From CAYNBT01 sp964396025 (lineage in GTDB: Bacteria; Patescibacteriota; WWE3; UBA101185; UBA10185), in assembly GCA_964396025.1 (NCBI GenBank), contig CAYNBT010000001.1, forward strand, positions 1-64,000: 64,000 bases of DNA, read 5' to 3'. The notes under the pieces were generated by a model. It did not search any database. It was not told where the DNA came from and worked only from the letters and a program-made list of their open reading frames with translations. Position 1 is the stretch's first letter; each line of letters begins with the position of its first letter. This document shows, piece by piece, positions 52,097-60,787 of this stretch. Both the position numbers and the translations under genes were made by a program.

Positions 52097-53174
52097 TTAT
52101 GATTAATTGGTCTGAATCTTTGCTGGTATAGCTCAATCGCGAAGATGGATCTATTCTATATTGGGAAAGATTTTCAAGAATCTCTTGTGTTATCTTTAGC
52201 AGAGTTTCTTTGTTCAGCATTGGTTCTTCCAAGATTCTGGCTATACCTGCGTCTTGTAGCAATTTGGCGTTCATATACTGTTCGTTATGAGATACCCAAG
52301 GTATAGGTATTATCAAGGCGGGTTTGTTTAGAGCTATAATCTCCAAACAAGTATGCGCACCACCCCGGCTGATAAACATGTTAGATTTCTGCATAATCTC
52401 ACCTATCTCATAAGATAAGACAAATTTTCGTAGTATATATTTACCTGAAACATTACTTTGAATTTTTTTGTAACTTTCCGAAAGACTATCAAAATCTGCA
52501 AAAACCGAGTTATCCCCACATTGATGAATTACATTGCACATTGTCAATAATTCAGGCAGTGCCCCTTCTACGGCTTGGTTTATTTTATGGGAGCCTGTTT
52601 TACCTGCAGTAACATACACTGTTGGTAAGGAATTGTTCAAAATCAAATCAGTTGAAGTTGACTCAAATATCTCTTTTCTCAAAGGCAAGCCTGTCTTAAC
52701 TATTTTGTTCTCTTGGAAATATTTTTGGGAACTTGGCCACGTGATCATAATCTTTTTGGCAAATCTTGCCACAACTAGATTTGCCCAGCCTGCTACTGAG
52801 GTCTGTTCGTGAGTGATAGAAGGAATTCCCATTAACCATGCAACAATTACAACTGGCACAGCTAAATATCCCCCAAATGAAAGTATAAGATCGGGTCTTA
52901 TAGTAAGTAACAGATACAATGAATGCACGAATCCTAATGGGATTCTTGCTAACCGAGTCGGGTTATAGGTTTTATAGAATTTACCCGCAATCAGGTTGTA
53001 AAAAGGTATTCCTAGACGGTTTATATCTACATATTCAAGCGTAGGGTTTTTGTCCCCTTTACTTGTGTGTTTATGGCCAAACCAGTATAGCTTTATTTCC
53101 TTATGCTCATTTAACAATCGGGAAACTATGGGCATTGCAGATGTGTGATGACCTCCTGTGATGACAATTTTCAT
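52065..53174 (-). CDS. murG: UDP-GlcNAc glycosyltransferase MurG
   Basis: 369 aa. A GT-B fold with an N-terminal Gly-rich loop (ITGGHHTSAMPIV, about 5-17; usual GGTGGH is changed to GGHHTS) and the C-terminal donor-binding block SRGGAHTCLEIIALNKPALIIPIPWVSHNEQY (about 269-300). It adds GlcNAc to lipid I to make lipid II for the FtsW/RodA synthases. The N-terminal motif change is common in this lineage as far as I know, but that is recollection. The start ATG 53174 has an AATAAT-like box 6 nt upstream, weak. Confidence 0.9.
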   Translation of the reverse strand: MKIVITGGHHTSAMPIVSRLLNEHKEIKLYWFGHKHTSKGDKNPTLEYVDINRLGIPFYNLIAGKFYKTYNPTRLARIPLGFVHSLYLLLTIRPDLILSFGGYLAVPVVIVAWLMGIPSITHEQTSVAGWANLVVARFAKKIMITWPSSQKYFQENKIVKTGLPLRKEIFESTSTDLILNNSLPTVYVTAGKTGSHKINQAVEGALPELLTMCNVIHQCGDNSVFADFDSLSESYKKIQSNVSGKYILRKFVLSYEIGEIMQKSNMFISRGGAHTCLEIIALNKPALIIPIPWVSHNEQYMNAKLLQDAGIARILEEPMLNKETLLKITQEILENLSQYRIDPSSRLSYTSKDSDQLIINEILRFKKDN

Positions 53175-53210
53175 ACTAGGATTATTTCACACTACAGCTA
53201 CAAACTAAAG

Positions 53211-54413
53211 TCAGGCAGAATTGCTGCGAGAAATACTGGCAACAATACCCAAACCCATAAGTCCAAAAAGCATAGAGGAACCTCCATAAGAAATGAGTGG
53301 AAGTGGAACACCCGTAAGTGGGATTATTCTTGTCATAGCTGCAATGTTTATAAAAAACTGCACACCAAACCACGTCATAACACCAACACATATCAATCTA
53401 CCAAATAGATCTGAAGTATTTATGGCAATACTGTAACCTTTGTAAAGAAACAACATAAATACAACCAACAAAGAAGTCGTACCCACAAAACCCAATTCTT
53501 CACCAATAATGGCAAAAATCGAATCGGCAGATACTTCTGGAAGATACTGGAATTTCTGCTTAGATTGTCCAAAGCCAACACCCATAAAGCCTCCAGATCC
53601 TAAAGCTATCTGAACTTGTTTTATGTGATATCCCATGGAAAGCTCACTTACTTCGTTGGAATTTATAAAAGTCATAATACGAGCTCGGCGATAACTAGAA
53701 GAAAACATAAAAGCAATACCAAGCAATAACAACAAGGGAAGTGCTATAAACAAGGGTTTCAAAGATGCACCTGAGACAAAATACATGCTAATACCAATTG
53801 CAAAAATCAGTATTGCGGTAGATAAATTTGGTTGAAGAAACACTAAAAAGGCAACAAGGCCCAATACAGAGAAAGTTGTGTAAAACGGTTTGAACTCGTC
53901 ACCTAAACCACCACGTACATTTTTCATTAATCTACTAAGAAGCAATGCTAAATAAAGGATAAGGGCTAGTTTGGCAAACTCACTCGTCTGAAACCCGAAA
54001 ACCCCCACAAACGGTATTCTTGGCAATGGCGCAGGATTGATATAGAACCACCTACTTGCACCATTAATGCAGGGGATAAACATTGCTTCAGCAGAACATG
54101 CTACTAGACCTAACTGTCTTACTAATCCAATAAGACCTGTAAAAGCTAACGGAACAAGTGATACAAAAAAAACACCATAAGCGTAATTCTCAATCCTCTT
54201 GTAGTTCGACCGGTAAAGGATTGCAAACACTGATGTTCCTAGCAAAACCCAGCCCAAATGTAACAAAACGAATCTATACGGTGTGTTGAAGTTATCCTTT
54301 GCATAAACAACCGTTGAACTGTATATCACCAGTGTTCCAAAGATAAGAAGTAAAAGAATTAAATACAAAAAGGAGTAATCTCTATTTTTTTGTTTTTTGG
54401 ATGGCAGCTGCAT
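53211..54413 (-). CDS. ftsW: septal SEDS glycosyltransferase FtsW
   Basis: 400 aa with 10 membrane segments. SEDS blocks are present: GVFGFQTSEFAKLALILYLALLLS (about 135-158), FLQPNLSTAILIF (about 188-200), ELSMGYHIKQVQIALGSGGFMGVGFGQSKQKFQYLPEVSADSIFAIIGEELGF (about 255-306) and the final TGVPLPLISYGGSSM. FtsW polymerises septal peptidoglycan. Paralogous to RodA at 41516. Confidence 0.93.
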   Translation of the reverse strand: MQLPSKKQKNRDYSFLYLILLLLIFGTLVIYSSTVVYAKDNFNTPYRFVLLHLGWVLLGTSVFAILYRSNYKRIENYAYGVFFVSLVPLAFTGLIGLVRQLGLVACSAEAMFIPCINGASRWFYINPAPLPRIPFVGVFGFQTSEFAKLALILYLALLLSRLMKNVRGGLGDEFKPFYTTFSVLGLVAFLVFLQPNLSTAILIFAIGISMYFVSGASLKPLFIALPLLLLLGIAFMFSSSYRRARIMTFINSNEVSELSMGYHIKQVQIALGSGGFMGVGFGQSKQKFQYLPEVSADSIFAIIGEELGFVGTTSLLVVFMLFLYKGYSIAINTSDLFGRLICVGVMTWFGVQFFINIAAMTRIIPLTGVPLPLISYGGSSMLFGLMGLGIVASISRSNSA

Positions 54414-54425
54414 AAAAACACATAG

Positions 54426-55511
54426 TTACAGTAAACAAACAAAGATGCCTATTAAAGACCCAATAGCACCAAATAACCAAAACCTCATTGTCACTTTACT
54501 TTCAGGCCAACCTAAAAGCTCAAAGTGATGGTGAATAGGCGCCATCCTAAAAAGACGTTTTTTTGTTAGTTTTACCGAAAACTGCTGTAATGGGCTGGAA
54601 ATTCCATCAACCAAGAAGACAGCGCATATAAACAATAACCCTATCTCCCTATGCATTACCACTGCCAAAATCGAAATTGCAGCACCAAGTACATGTGAGC
54701 CAACATCACCCATAAAAATTCTGGCTGGGTGGATATTGAAATAAAGAAAGGGTAAAAGTGCTCCAATGAAAACAGCACAGAGTGTACCTATTGAATTATA
54801 TTCGAGTGCAGAAGCAACCACCCAAAGTGCTGTAAATGAGATTGCTGCTAACCCACCGGCTAAACCATCTATACCATCAGTAAAAGCTACAAAATTTAAG
54901 ACTAGCAAAAAAAGAAAAAAGACGAAGATAGGATAAAAAAACCCTATATGCACATCGCCTATAAGAGGCAACCATAAAAAATCCCAACCAAGTTTGAAAT
55001 AAGTCCAGTATGACACGAATCCTGCTATTACAGACTGTATTATGAGCTTCTGGTATGTGTGCAGGCCGCGTCCAGAGGCACTGCCAATAACTCTAGACAA
55101 TTCCATAAAGTAATACCAAGGCTTAAGCAGTAACTTAACGAGCTTGGTATCAGAAAATCTTGGTTGCGGGTTTGTTGTTAACGTTAGTTTAAAAACTTCG
55201 TTAAGACTTGACCTGCGATATACTTTTGCAAAATCTTCCATTATGCCAAATAATCCAGCGGCACTTGCGATGAATATGGGAAACAAAGTTTGAGTTCGGG
55301 ACTTATTAAACAACAACGTCATTACTGCCGCGGTAAAAATAAAAACCATTCCCCCCATAGTCGGAGTTCCTTTTTTTACCAAATGGCTTTGTGGGCCATC
55401 AGCTCGAATTTCCTCACCCATATGATACTTATACACAAAGTTGATCCACAATGGATATAAAAGAAAGGTTACGACTAGAGTTATAAGTAGCTGTATCAGC
55501 TGATCTATCAT
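54426..55511 (-). CDS. mraY: phospho-MurNAc-pentapeptide transferase MraY
   Basis: 361 aa, the usual length, about 10 membrane segments. Conserved loops: KKGTPTMGGMVF (about 46-57), NFVAFTDGIDGLAGGLAA (about 207-224), FMGDVGSHVLG (about 265-275) and APIHHHFELLGWPE (about 325-338). It makes lipid I. TATACT (55518-55523) ends 6 nt before the ATG, so a leaderless promoter heads the mraY-ftsW-murG-ftsQ-ftsA-ftsZ run. Confidence 0.97.
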   Translation of the reverse strand: MIDQLIQLLITLVVTFLLYPLWINFVYKYHMGEEIRADGPQSHLVKKGTPTMGGMVFIFTAAVMTLLFNKSRTQTLFPIFIASAAGLFGIMEDFAKVYRRSSLNEVFKLTLTTNPQPRFSDTKLVKLLLKPWYYFMELSRVIGSASGRGLHTYQKLIIQSVIAGFVSYWTYFKLGWDFLWLPLIGDVHIGFFYPIFVFFLFLLVLNFVAFTDGIDGLAGGLAAISFTALWVVASALEYNSIGTLCAVFIGALLPFLYFNIHPARIFMGDVGSHVLGAAISILAVVMHREIGLLFICAVFLVDGISSPLQQFSVKLTKKRLFRMAPIHHHFELLGWPESKVTMRFWLFGAIGSLIGIFVCLL

Positions 55512-55517
55512 GAGTAG

Positions 55518-55523
55518 AGTATA
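55518..55523 (-). promoter_or_regulatory. leaderless -10 box of mraY (TATACT)
   Basis: Ends 6 nt before ATG 55511; a weak -35 (TTCTGA) lies 17 bp upstream at 55541-55546. Confidence 0.6.
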
Positions 55524-55547
55524 TCACCCATCAGAAGGTATCAGAAC

Positions 55548-56876
55548 CTAAATTTCCTGAATATTAGCTCCTAAGCTAACTAATTTACCTAGTAGATTGT
55601 CGTAGCCGCGTTCAATGTGCTCAAGTCCAGATACCTCACTCTTACCTGAGGCTACAAGTGCAGCCAACACTAAAACAGGCCCGGCCTTCAAATCCTGTAT
55701 TGCCAGCTTAGAACCTTTTAGAATTGATGGGCCACTGACGCGCGCAACAGATTGCGGTTCTCCTTGTTCTGCCACATCATAAGAATCATCGTTTATAATC
55801 ATGTCCATATTCAACTCGCTTGGTTTGAAAAGCTGAATTTTAGCACCCATTCTGTTTAGATCTTTTGTAAAATCCCAACGATCTGTGTATACAGTATCAT
55901 GCACCAAACTCTCACCAGAAGCCTTAGTCAGTACTAGGGTTATCAAAGGTTGCCAAGCAGGCACAAATCCCGGAGCAAAGGTTGTTGTAACAGTCAAAGG
56001 CGTTGTTTCGCCACCAGATGCCCAAACTCTAAGTTCATCCTTATTGAATTCATACAAACAACCTGCCTTAGATAGTGTGTTTACAAACGAGATTATCGGA
56101 GCTCTGCTTATTGGGCGAATGCTAACGTTACCTCCCGTCGCAAATGCAGCAGCAGCGAAGATACAGGCTTCGTTTTTATCGGGCTGAACAGAAAAAGCTC
56201 CGCCTTTAAACACATTTGCGCCCATCACTTTTACAGTTCTAGCATCAATTCTCTGAATATTTACACCCAATTGAACCAGAAACGAAATCAGATCGTCAGT
56301 CTCAGACTCTTCAACGGCATTGTTAATCACTGATTCTCCGGGCATAAAGGAAGCAAACAAAATGGCATTGTCTGTTCCAGAGTGTGTGGGCTTTGGAAAG
56401 CTTATTGTTGCGGGTCTTAGTGAATCCGCACGTAAAACATAGTGTGAAGAATCTTCCAATACTTCAACACCAAATGCTTTCCATGTTTCGATAAGTCTAT
56501 TTATAGGGCGAGGTCCTATTCTACAACCCTCAGGCTTTGGAATTATTGCTTTCCCAAATCTATAGATAAGAGCTGCGCTCAAAAAAACAGCAGTTCTATT
56601 TTTTGAACCTGCAGCATAAGGTATTTCAAAAGAATTTATGGAGGATCCATTTAGCAAAAGTTTATTACTTGAAAGCCATTTAAAATTACCCCCTAGTTTC
56701 TGAATAATTTCTAAATCCACTTCGAGATCTGGAACTCTTGGTACGTTATCAAGCACAATATCTTCACTTGAAAGCATCGACGCAGCTATAAGCCTAAAGG
56801 AGGAATTTAAAGATCCTGATAGTCTGACATTTCCTTGTAAAGGTATACCACCTTCAATAGAAATTTTTTTTGACAT
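55548..56876 (-). CDS. murA: UDP-N-acetylglucosamine enolpyruvyl transferase MurA
   Basis: 442 aa with the EPT fold. Visible blocks are IEGGIPLQGNVRLSGSLNSSF (about 7-27), the substrate loop (GCRIGPRPINRLIETWKAFG, about 117-136), SETDDLISFLVQLGVNIQ (about 189-206) and a C-terminal RGYDNLLGKLVSLGANI. The usual PEP-binding Cys in the GCAIG loop is here Cys in EGCRIGPR (residue about 118), so the fosfomycin target residue is kept. It makes UDP-GlcNAc-enolpyruvate, the first committed peptidoglycan step. Start 56876 is 2 nt after secG's stop. Confidence 0.95.
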   Translation of the reverse strand: MSKKISIEGGIPLQGNVRLSGSLNSSFRLIAASMLSSEDIVLDNVPRVPDLEVDLEIIQKLGGNFKWLSSNKLLLNGSSINSFEIPYAAGSKNRTAVFLSAALIYRFGKAIIPKPEGCRIGPRPINRLIETWKAFGVEVLEDSSHYVLRADSLRPATISFPKPTHSGTDNAILFASFMPGESVINNAVEESETDDLISFLVQLGVNIQRIDARTVKVMGANVFKGGAFSVQPDKNEACIFAAAAFATGGNVSIRPISRAPIISFVNTLSKAGCLYEFNKDELRVWASGGETTPLTVTTTFAPGFVPAWQPLITLVLTKASGESLVHDTVYTDRWDFTKDLNRMGAKIQLFKPSELNMDMIINDDSYDVAEQGEPQSVARVSGPSILKGSKLAIQDLKAGPVLVLAALVASGKSEVSGLEHIERGYDNLLGKLVSLGANIQEI

Positions 56877-56878
56877 AG

Positions 56879-57103
56879 TTATCTGGCAAGAATCAAATAG
56901 ACAGAATTAACAATAAAAACTAAAAGTAGAGTTATTGTTAAACCAAACACCACGCGCTCTAAACCTCTACGGGATTTGTAAAAACCGATGCTACTACCAA
57001 CGGCAGAAGTAAGACCTTTTCCTTTGCTTTGAATAAGAACTAACGCGACAAGCAAAATAGAAATAATTATCTGTAATATTTGACTTAAAAAAATTATATT
57101 CAT
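56879..57103 (-). CDS. secG: preprotein translocase subunit SecG
   Basis: 74 aa with two membrane segments (about 4-22 and 53-72). The conserved loop VLIQSKGKGLTSAVGSSIGF lies between. SecG helps SecYE in export. The start overlaps the stop of the holin-like gene (ATGA). Confidence 0.88.
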   Translation of the reverse strand: MNIIFLSQILQIIISILLVALVLIQSKGKGLTSAVGSSIGFYKSRRGLERVVFGLTITLLLVFIVNSVYLILAR

Positions 57104-57519
57104 TTTTTCTTTTTAACAAAACACAACCAATTAAGAAAGTTATAGGTTGTACTGATGATTATGGCAGAAACTACGGCAGACCAAAATTTTGTAAGACTTT
57201 TAGATGTTAGCACAACAGTAAAAATAAGCAAATTCGGCGTAGAAGATTCGAGAATATCAAAAAAGGGCAATACCAATGAAAACAGCCGAAGTAAAATGAA
57301 AGTCATAACAGAGCTCAGTAACCCAAACATAATGCCTTCGGTTGGTAACGAGATGATCTTAAACACAGGCCCTAAGAACAGATACAACAACGCCAAACCT
57401 ACTACTACCAAAGACACTGTAAAACCACGATTCCCTCCAAAAAAAAGCGCTTGTAAAATATTTTGTGAAAAAAGTACAGCTATGTAAGTAAATGTTAATG
57501 CTCTCAAAAACGTCCTCAT
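57100..57519 (-). CDS. holin-like (phage_holin_4-type) small membrane protein
   Basis: 139 aa with four hydrophobic segments and a basic C terminus (FVKKKK). The spacing and the opening (RTFLRALTFTYIAVLFSQNIL) resemble the mycobacterial 4-TMS phage holin / YvlD family, which are usually chromosomal envelope proteins of unknown function. It overlaps uvrC (4 bp) upstream and secG (4 bp) downstream, so it is co-translated with both. No phage genes are nearby. Confidence 0.65.
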   Translation of the reverse strand: MRTFLRALTFTYIAVLFSQNILQALFFGGNRGFTVSLVVVGLALLYLFLGPVFKIISLPTEGIMFGLLSSVMTFILLRLFSLVLPFFDILESSTPNLLIFTVVLTSKSLTKFWSAVVSAIIISTTYNFLNWLCFVKKKK

Positions 57520-58889
57520 GTTTTTATTATAGTGGTTTTTGAAATACTTTTTAGTCTTAATTTATGATGATAATTTTGAGCAAATCTATGCGCTTCATCT
57601 CTGAGGCGTTGAACCAACTTTAAGCCCTCATTGGTCTTTTCTAAAACAACTTCCTCAAAGCCGTTGCTGGTAGGAACAATTAATGTCTCAAATCTTTTCG
57701 CAATGCCTATAACAGGAACTTCAAAATGGATATCTTTCATAGCTTGCAGCGCCGCAGTTACTTGGCCTTTACCCCCATCTATAATCAGTAAATCTGGAGC
57801 TCCCCAAGACCTTGAATTATCGGCATCTGCTTCTCTTGATAATCGGCGCGTAAGAACTTCCCTTAACATAGCGAAATCATCCGGAGTGTTTTTGGTTTTA
57901 ATCTTAAATCTCTTGTACTCTGATTTTTCCAATTTTCCTTCTATTGCTACTGTCATTGAACCGACCGAATCTGTGCCAGAAATATTTGAAATGTCGTAAC
58001 ATTCGATCCTGCCTAGATTTAACTTTTTTCCGAATATTGCCTGCGACAATTCACTCAAGGACTTACTTCTTAGATCGTCTATCAAATATGGATTATCTAT
58101 GTAACGTTGAGCAGTTCTAAAATTCTCTTTTATGTAATTGATTCTATTCAAATCATCACGATATGAAGCTGCAAGTTCGTAGTTCTGATGTCTAGAAGCA
58201 TTCTTCATAAGGCTACTAATGTTACGCACCAAACCCAAACTACCTCCTGACAAAAAACGTTTAATTTTATCAATATCTTTTCTATAGGATACAAGTGAAT
58301 ATGCAACTGTACATGGAGCGTTGCACAGTTTAAGAAATCCATACAAGCAAGGAGTGTCCGACTTGTGGTGTTTATTAAATTTAGCAGCAGAGCAATCCCT
58401 GTAAGGAAATGCGCGACGAATGTAACGCATCATTTTTCTAACTGTGTCACCGCTTGGATATGGACCAAAATACTGATCTGAAGGCAAAATGTCCGATTCT
58501 CTTGCGGCTAAAACCTTGGGGATTTTAGCAACTTTACCTGCTTTTTTCAGTTTTTCTACTCTGATTACAATATAGAGATATGATTTATCATCCTTCATTG
58601 CAATGTTGTATTTGGGTTGATGTTTTTTTATCAAAGCGGCTTCAAGTATCAATGCTTCAATCTCAGAACTCACCTCTATATAATTTATAGATTCAATGTG
58701 TTGAACAAGATTATAGGTTTTTGAGGCAGGATCAAGATTTGATGCAAAATAGGATTTAACCCTGTTTTTCAAATTCTTTGCTTTACCTACATAAATAATT
58801 GCACCAAGAGAATCTTTATATATGTATATTCCCGGAACCTGAGGGAGAGCTTTAATTGTAGTTTTGTCTGCTACTTCAATCTTGTGCAT
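57516..58889 (-). CDS. uvrC: excinuclease UvrC, C-terminally shortened
   Basis: 457 aa, versus ~600 for typical UvrC. The N-terminal GIY-YIG nuclease (LPQVPGIYIYKDSLGAIIYVGKAKNLKNRV, about 15-45) and UVR segment precede the RNase H-like C-terminal nuclease (IECYDISNISGTDSVGSM, LIIDGGKGQVTAAL, and final RLRDEAHRFA). The tandem HhH DNA-binding domain that normally follows is absent. It cuts damaged DNA on both sides of the lesion. TACAAT (58896-58901) ends 6 nt before the ATG; no ribosome site, so leaderless. Confidence 0.93.
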   Translation of the reverse strand: MHKIEVADKTTIKALPQVPGIYIYKDSLGAIIYVGKAKNLKNRVKSYFASNLDPASKTYNLVQHIESINYIEVSSEIEALILEAALIKKHQPKYNIAMKDDKSYLYIVIRVEKLKKAGKVAKIPKVLAARESDILPSDQYFGPYPSGDTVRKMMRYIRRAFPYRDCSAAKFNKHHKSDTPCLYGFLKLCNAPCTVAYSLVSYRKDIDKIKRFLSGGSLGLVRNISSLMKNASRHQNYELAASYRDDLNRINYIKENFRTAQRYIDNPYLIDDLRSKSLSELSQAIFGKKLNLGRIECYDISNISGTDSVGSMTVAIEGKLEKSEYKRFKIKTKNTPDDFAMLREVLTRRLSREADADNSRSWGAPDLLIIDGGKGQVTAALQAMKDIHFEVPVIGIAKRFETLIVPTSNGFEEVVLEKTNEGLKLVQRLRDEAHRFAQNYHHKLRLKSISKTTIIKT

Positions 58890-58927
58890 AGTTAGATTGT
58901 ACCAATTTTAATGCTAAACTATCTTAA

Positions 58928-60787
58928 ATGAGAAAATATTTATACTTTGCCCTAATATCGGTTTTTGCTGGCCTAATGCTATGGTCTGATCAAGTGAATG
59001 CTCAAAGCAATACTGAACCCATATTTGATGTCGAGTACAACATTAGATATGAAATCAAAGAAACCGCCGAAACCTCAGTATTTCAAAGTGTAGGAATCAT
59101 AAACAGGCAAACTGATGTAATACCTACCAATTACACACTCTCCATTAACCAAATGTCAGTTTATGATGCAAAAGCATTCATGGACGGAGACGAGCTTGAA
59201 ACAAAATTGGAACAAGAAAATTCCACTTATAAAATTAAAACAAAATTTGAGCAACAAGCCATTGGTGAGGGTAAAAAAACGCAATTTGATATAGAGTACA
59301 AAACCAAAGACATTGCTTCACAGGTGGGCAAGATATGGAACATCAACATCCCCAAAGTGGAAATGTCTAACAATACTAAGCTTTACAATATAGAGCTGTT
59401 GGTTCCTAAGTCGTTCGGACCAATGATTTTTGTATCCCCTACACCGTCTGATATAGAAGAATTAGCAAACCTTACAATATTTAGATTTAGTAAAGATCAG
59501 CTAAAAAATGTAGGCATATCTGCCTCGTTTGGAAGCTACCAACTAGTAAACTTTCGCCTTAGATATCAACTACAAAACCCCTCATCATTTTCATCCTATT
59601 ATGAGATCGCCTTACCCCCAGATCTAAAACAAAGGCAGCAAGTAATATTTCATCAGCTAAAACCTACTCCAACAAAAATGTTCGTGGACGAAGATGGAAA
59701 CTTTATAGCAAGATATAAGCTAAAAGCGAAAGAACAGATGGATGTTGAGTTTATAGGTGCGGCAAAGATCTTTGGTCGGCAGATAAATCCAACATTTGGA
59801 GGAGAGTTTGAAAAGATACCGCAAAAAATAAAAACGGCATATACCAAACCGGATACTTATTGGGAAGTTGAGAGTAGTGAAATTCAAAAAATAGCCGAAT
59901 CCCTCAAAGACAAAAACGCTAACGTAACACTAAATGCGCAAAAAGCTTATGAGTTCACCGTGGCAAAACTACAGTATGATTTTGATCTGGGAAATAAAGA
60001 AACTGTAGTGAGAAAAGGGGCTAAGCAGGCACTCAATGAACCGGTCAAAGCCGCGTGTATGGAGTTTACAGATCTCTTTATCGCAATAGCGAGAGCTATG
60101 GGGATACCTGCAAGAGAGTTAAATGGGTATGCAATAGCAAATGACATATCCAATGCCCCATTGTCAGTTAATCTGCGTGGCGGTGATTATCTCCACGCAT
60201 GGCCAGAATTTTACGACCCAATCTACGGATGGATTGCTGTCGATCCAACTTGGGGAAATACCTCAAAGGTCGATTACTTTACAAAGTTGGATACAAATCA
60301 TTTTGTTTTTTCTGTAAAGGGTTTGGATTCGGAATTTCCTGCACCTGCAGGTAGTTATAAATACGACGAAAAGAATAAACAGGTTGAAGTAGATTTTGCG
60401 CAAGACACACTACAAAAAACAGAAAAATACGATCTTAGGTTAACAAAGCTGATCTCTCTAAACCCACTCAAAATGTTTAGCAAAGAACAGCTATACCGAG
60501 TTGAAAATACAGGTAATGTAACTATCTACAACCCAAACAATAATGATTCCATTATTCTCCCAAATGGATCTGCATTAATCTACATTGAAAACTCAAAGTC
60601 ATATATTTCATACGAAGATTTTATAGGCTCAAGATACACAGCAGCATTACCCAAATCGGCACCTGTACAAGCAGAAGCTATCTTCAACAAAGTTAACCTC
60701 CAAACCCTTATTGGTATTGGCGGAGTGCTTGTGCTGTATACGATTCTTTATTGGTTCTTAATTCGTCTAGGGATCCGGAGAAAATAA
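58928..60787 (+). CDS. secreted transglutaminase-like protein
   Basis: 619 aa. A signal peptide (about 1-25, cut after VNAQ) leads into beta-rich modules (about 30-300). A transglutaminase-like core follows with the triad C377 (AACMEF), H423 (YLHAWPEF) and D439 (AVDPTWG). A C-terminal membrane helix (about 591-612) ends in RLGIRRK. Such proteins act as extracytoplasmic peptidases or cross-linkers. The last 80 bp overlap uvrA in convergent orientation. TAAACT (58915-58920) lies 7 nt before the ATG. Confidence 0.85.
   Translation: MRKYLYFALISVFAGLMLWSDQVNAQSNTEPIFDVEYNIRYEIKETAETSVFQSVGIINRQTDVIPTNYTLSINQMSVYDAKAFMDGDELETKLEQENSTYKIKTKFEQQAIGEGKKTQFDIEYKTKDIASQVGKIWNINIPKVEMSNNTKLYNIELLVPKSFGPMIFVSPTPSDIEELANLTIFRFSKDQLKNVGISASFGSYQLVNFRLRYQLQNPSSFSSYYEIALPPDLKQRQQVIFHQLKPTPTKMFVDEDGNFIARYKLKAKEQMDVEFIGAAKIFGRQINPTFGGEFEKIPQKIKTAYTKPDTYWEVESSEIQKIAESLKDKNANVTLNAQKAYEFTVAKLQYDFDLGNKETVVRKGAKQALNEPVKAACMEFTDLFIAIARAMGIPARELNGYAIANDISNAPLSVNLRGGDYLHAWPEFYDPIYGWIAVDPTWGNTSKVDYFTKLDTNHFVFSVKGLDSEFPAPAGSYKYDEKNKQVEVDFAQDTLQKTEKYDLRLTKLISLNPLKMFSKEQLYRVENTGNVTIYNPNNNDSIILPNGSALIYIENSKSYISYEDFIGSRYTAALPKSAPVQAEAIFNKVNLQTLIGIGGVLVLYTILYWFLIRLGIRRK

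Noticed and set aside
57100..57519. Prophage holin
   Set aside because: No lysin, capsid or integrase nearby; overlapping with uvrC and secG indicates a chromosomal envelope gene.
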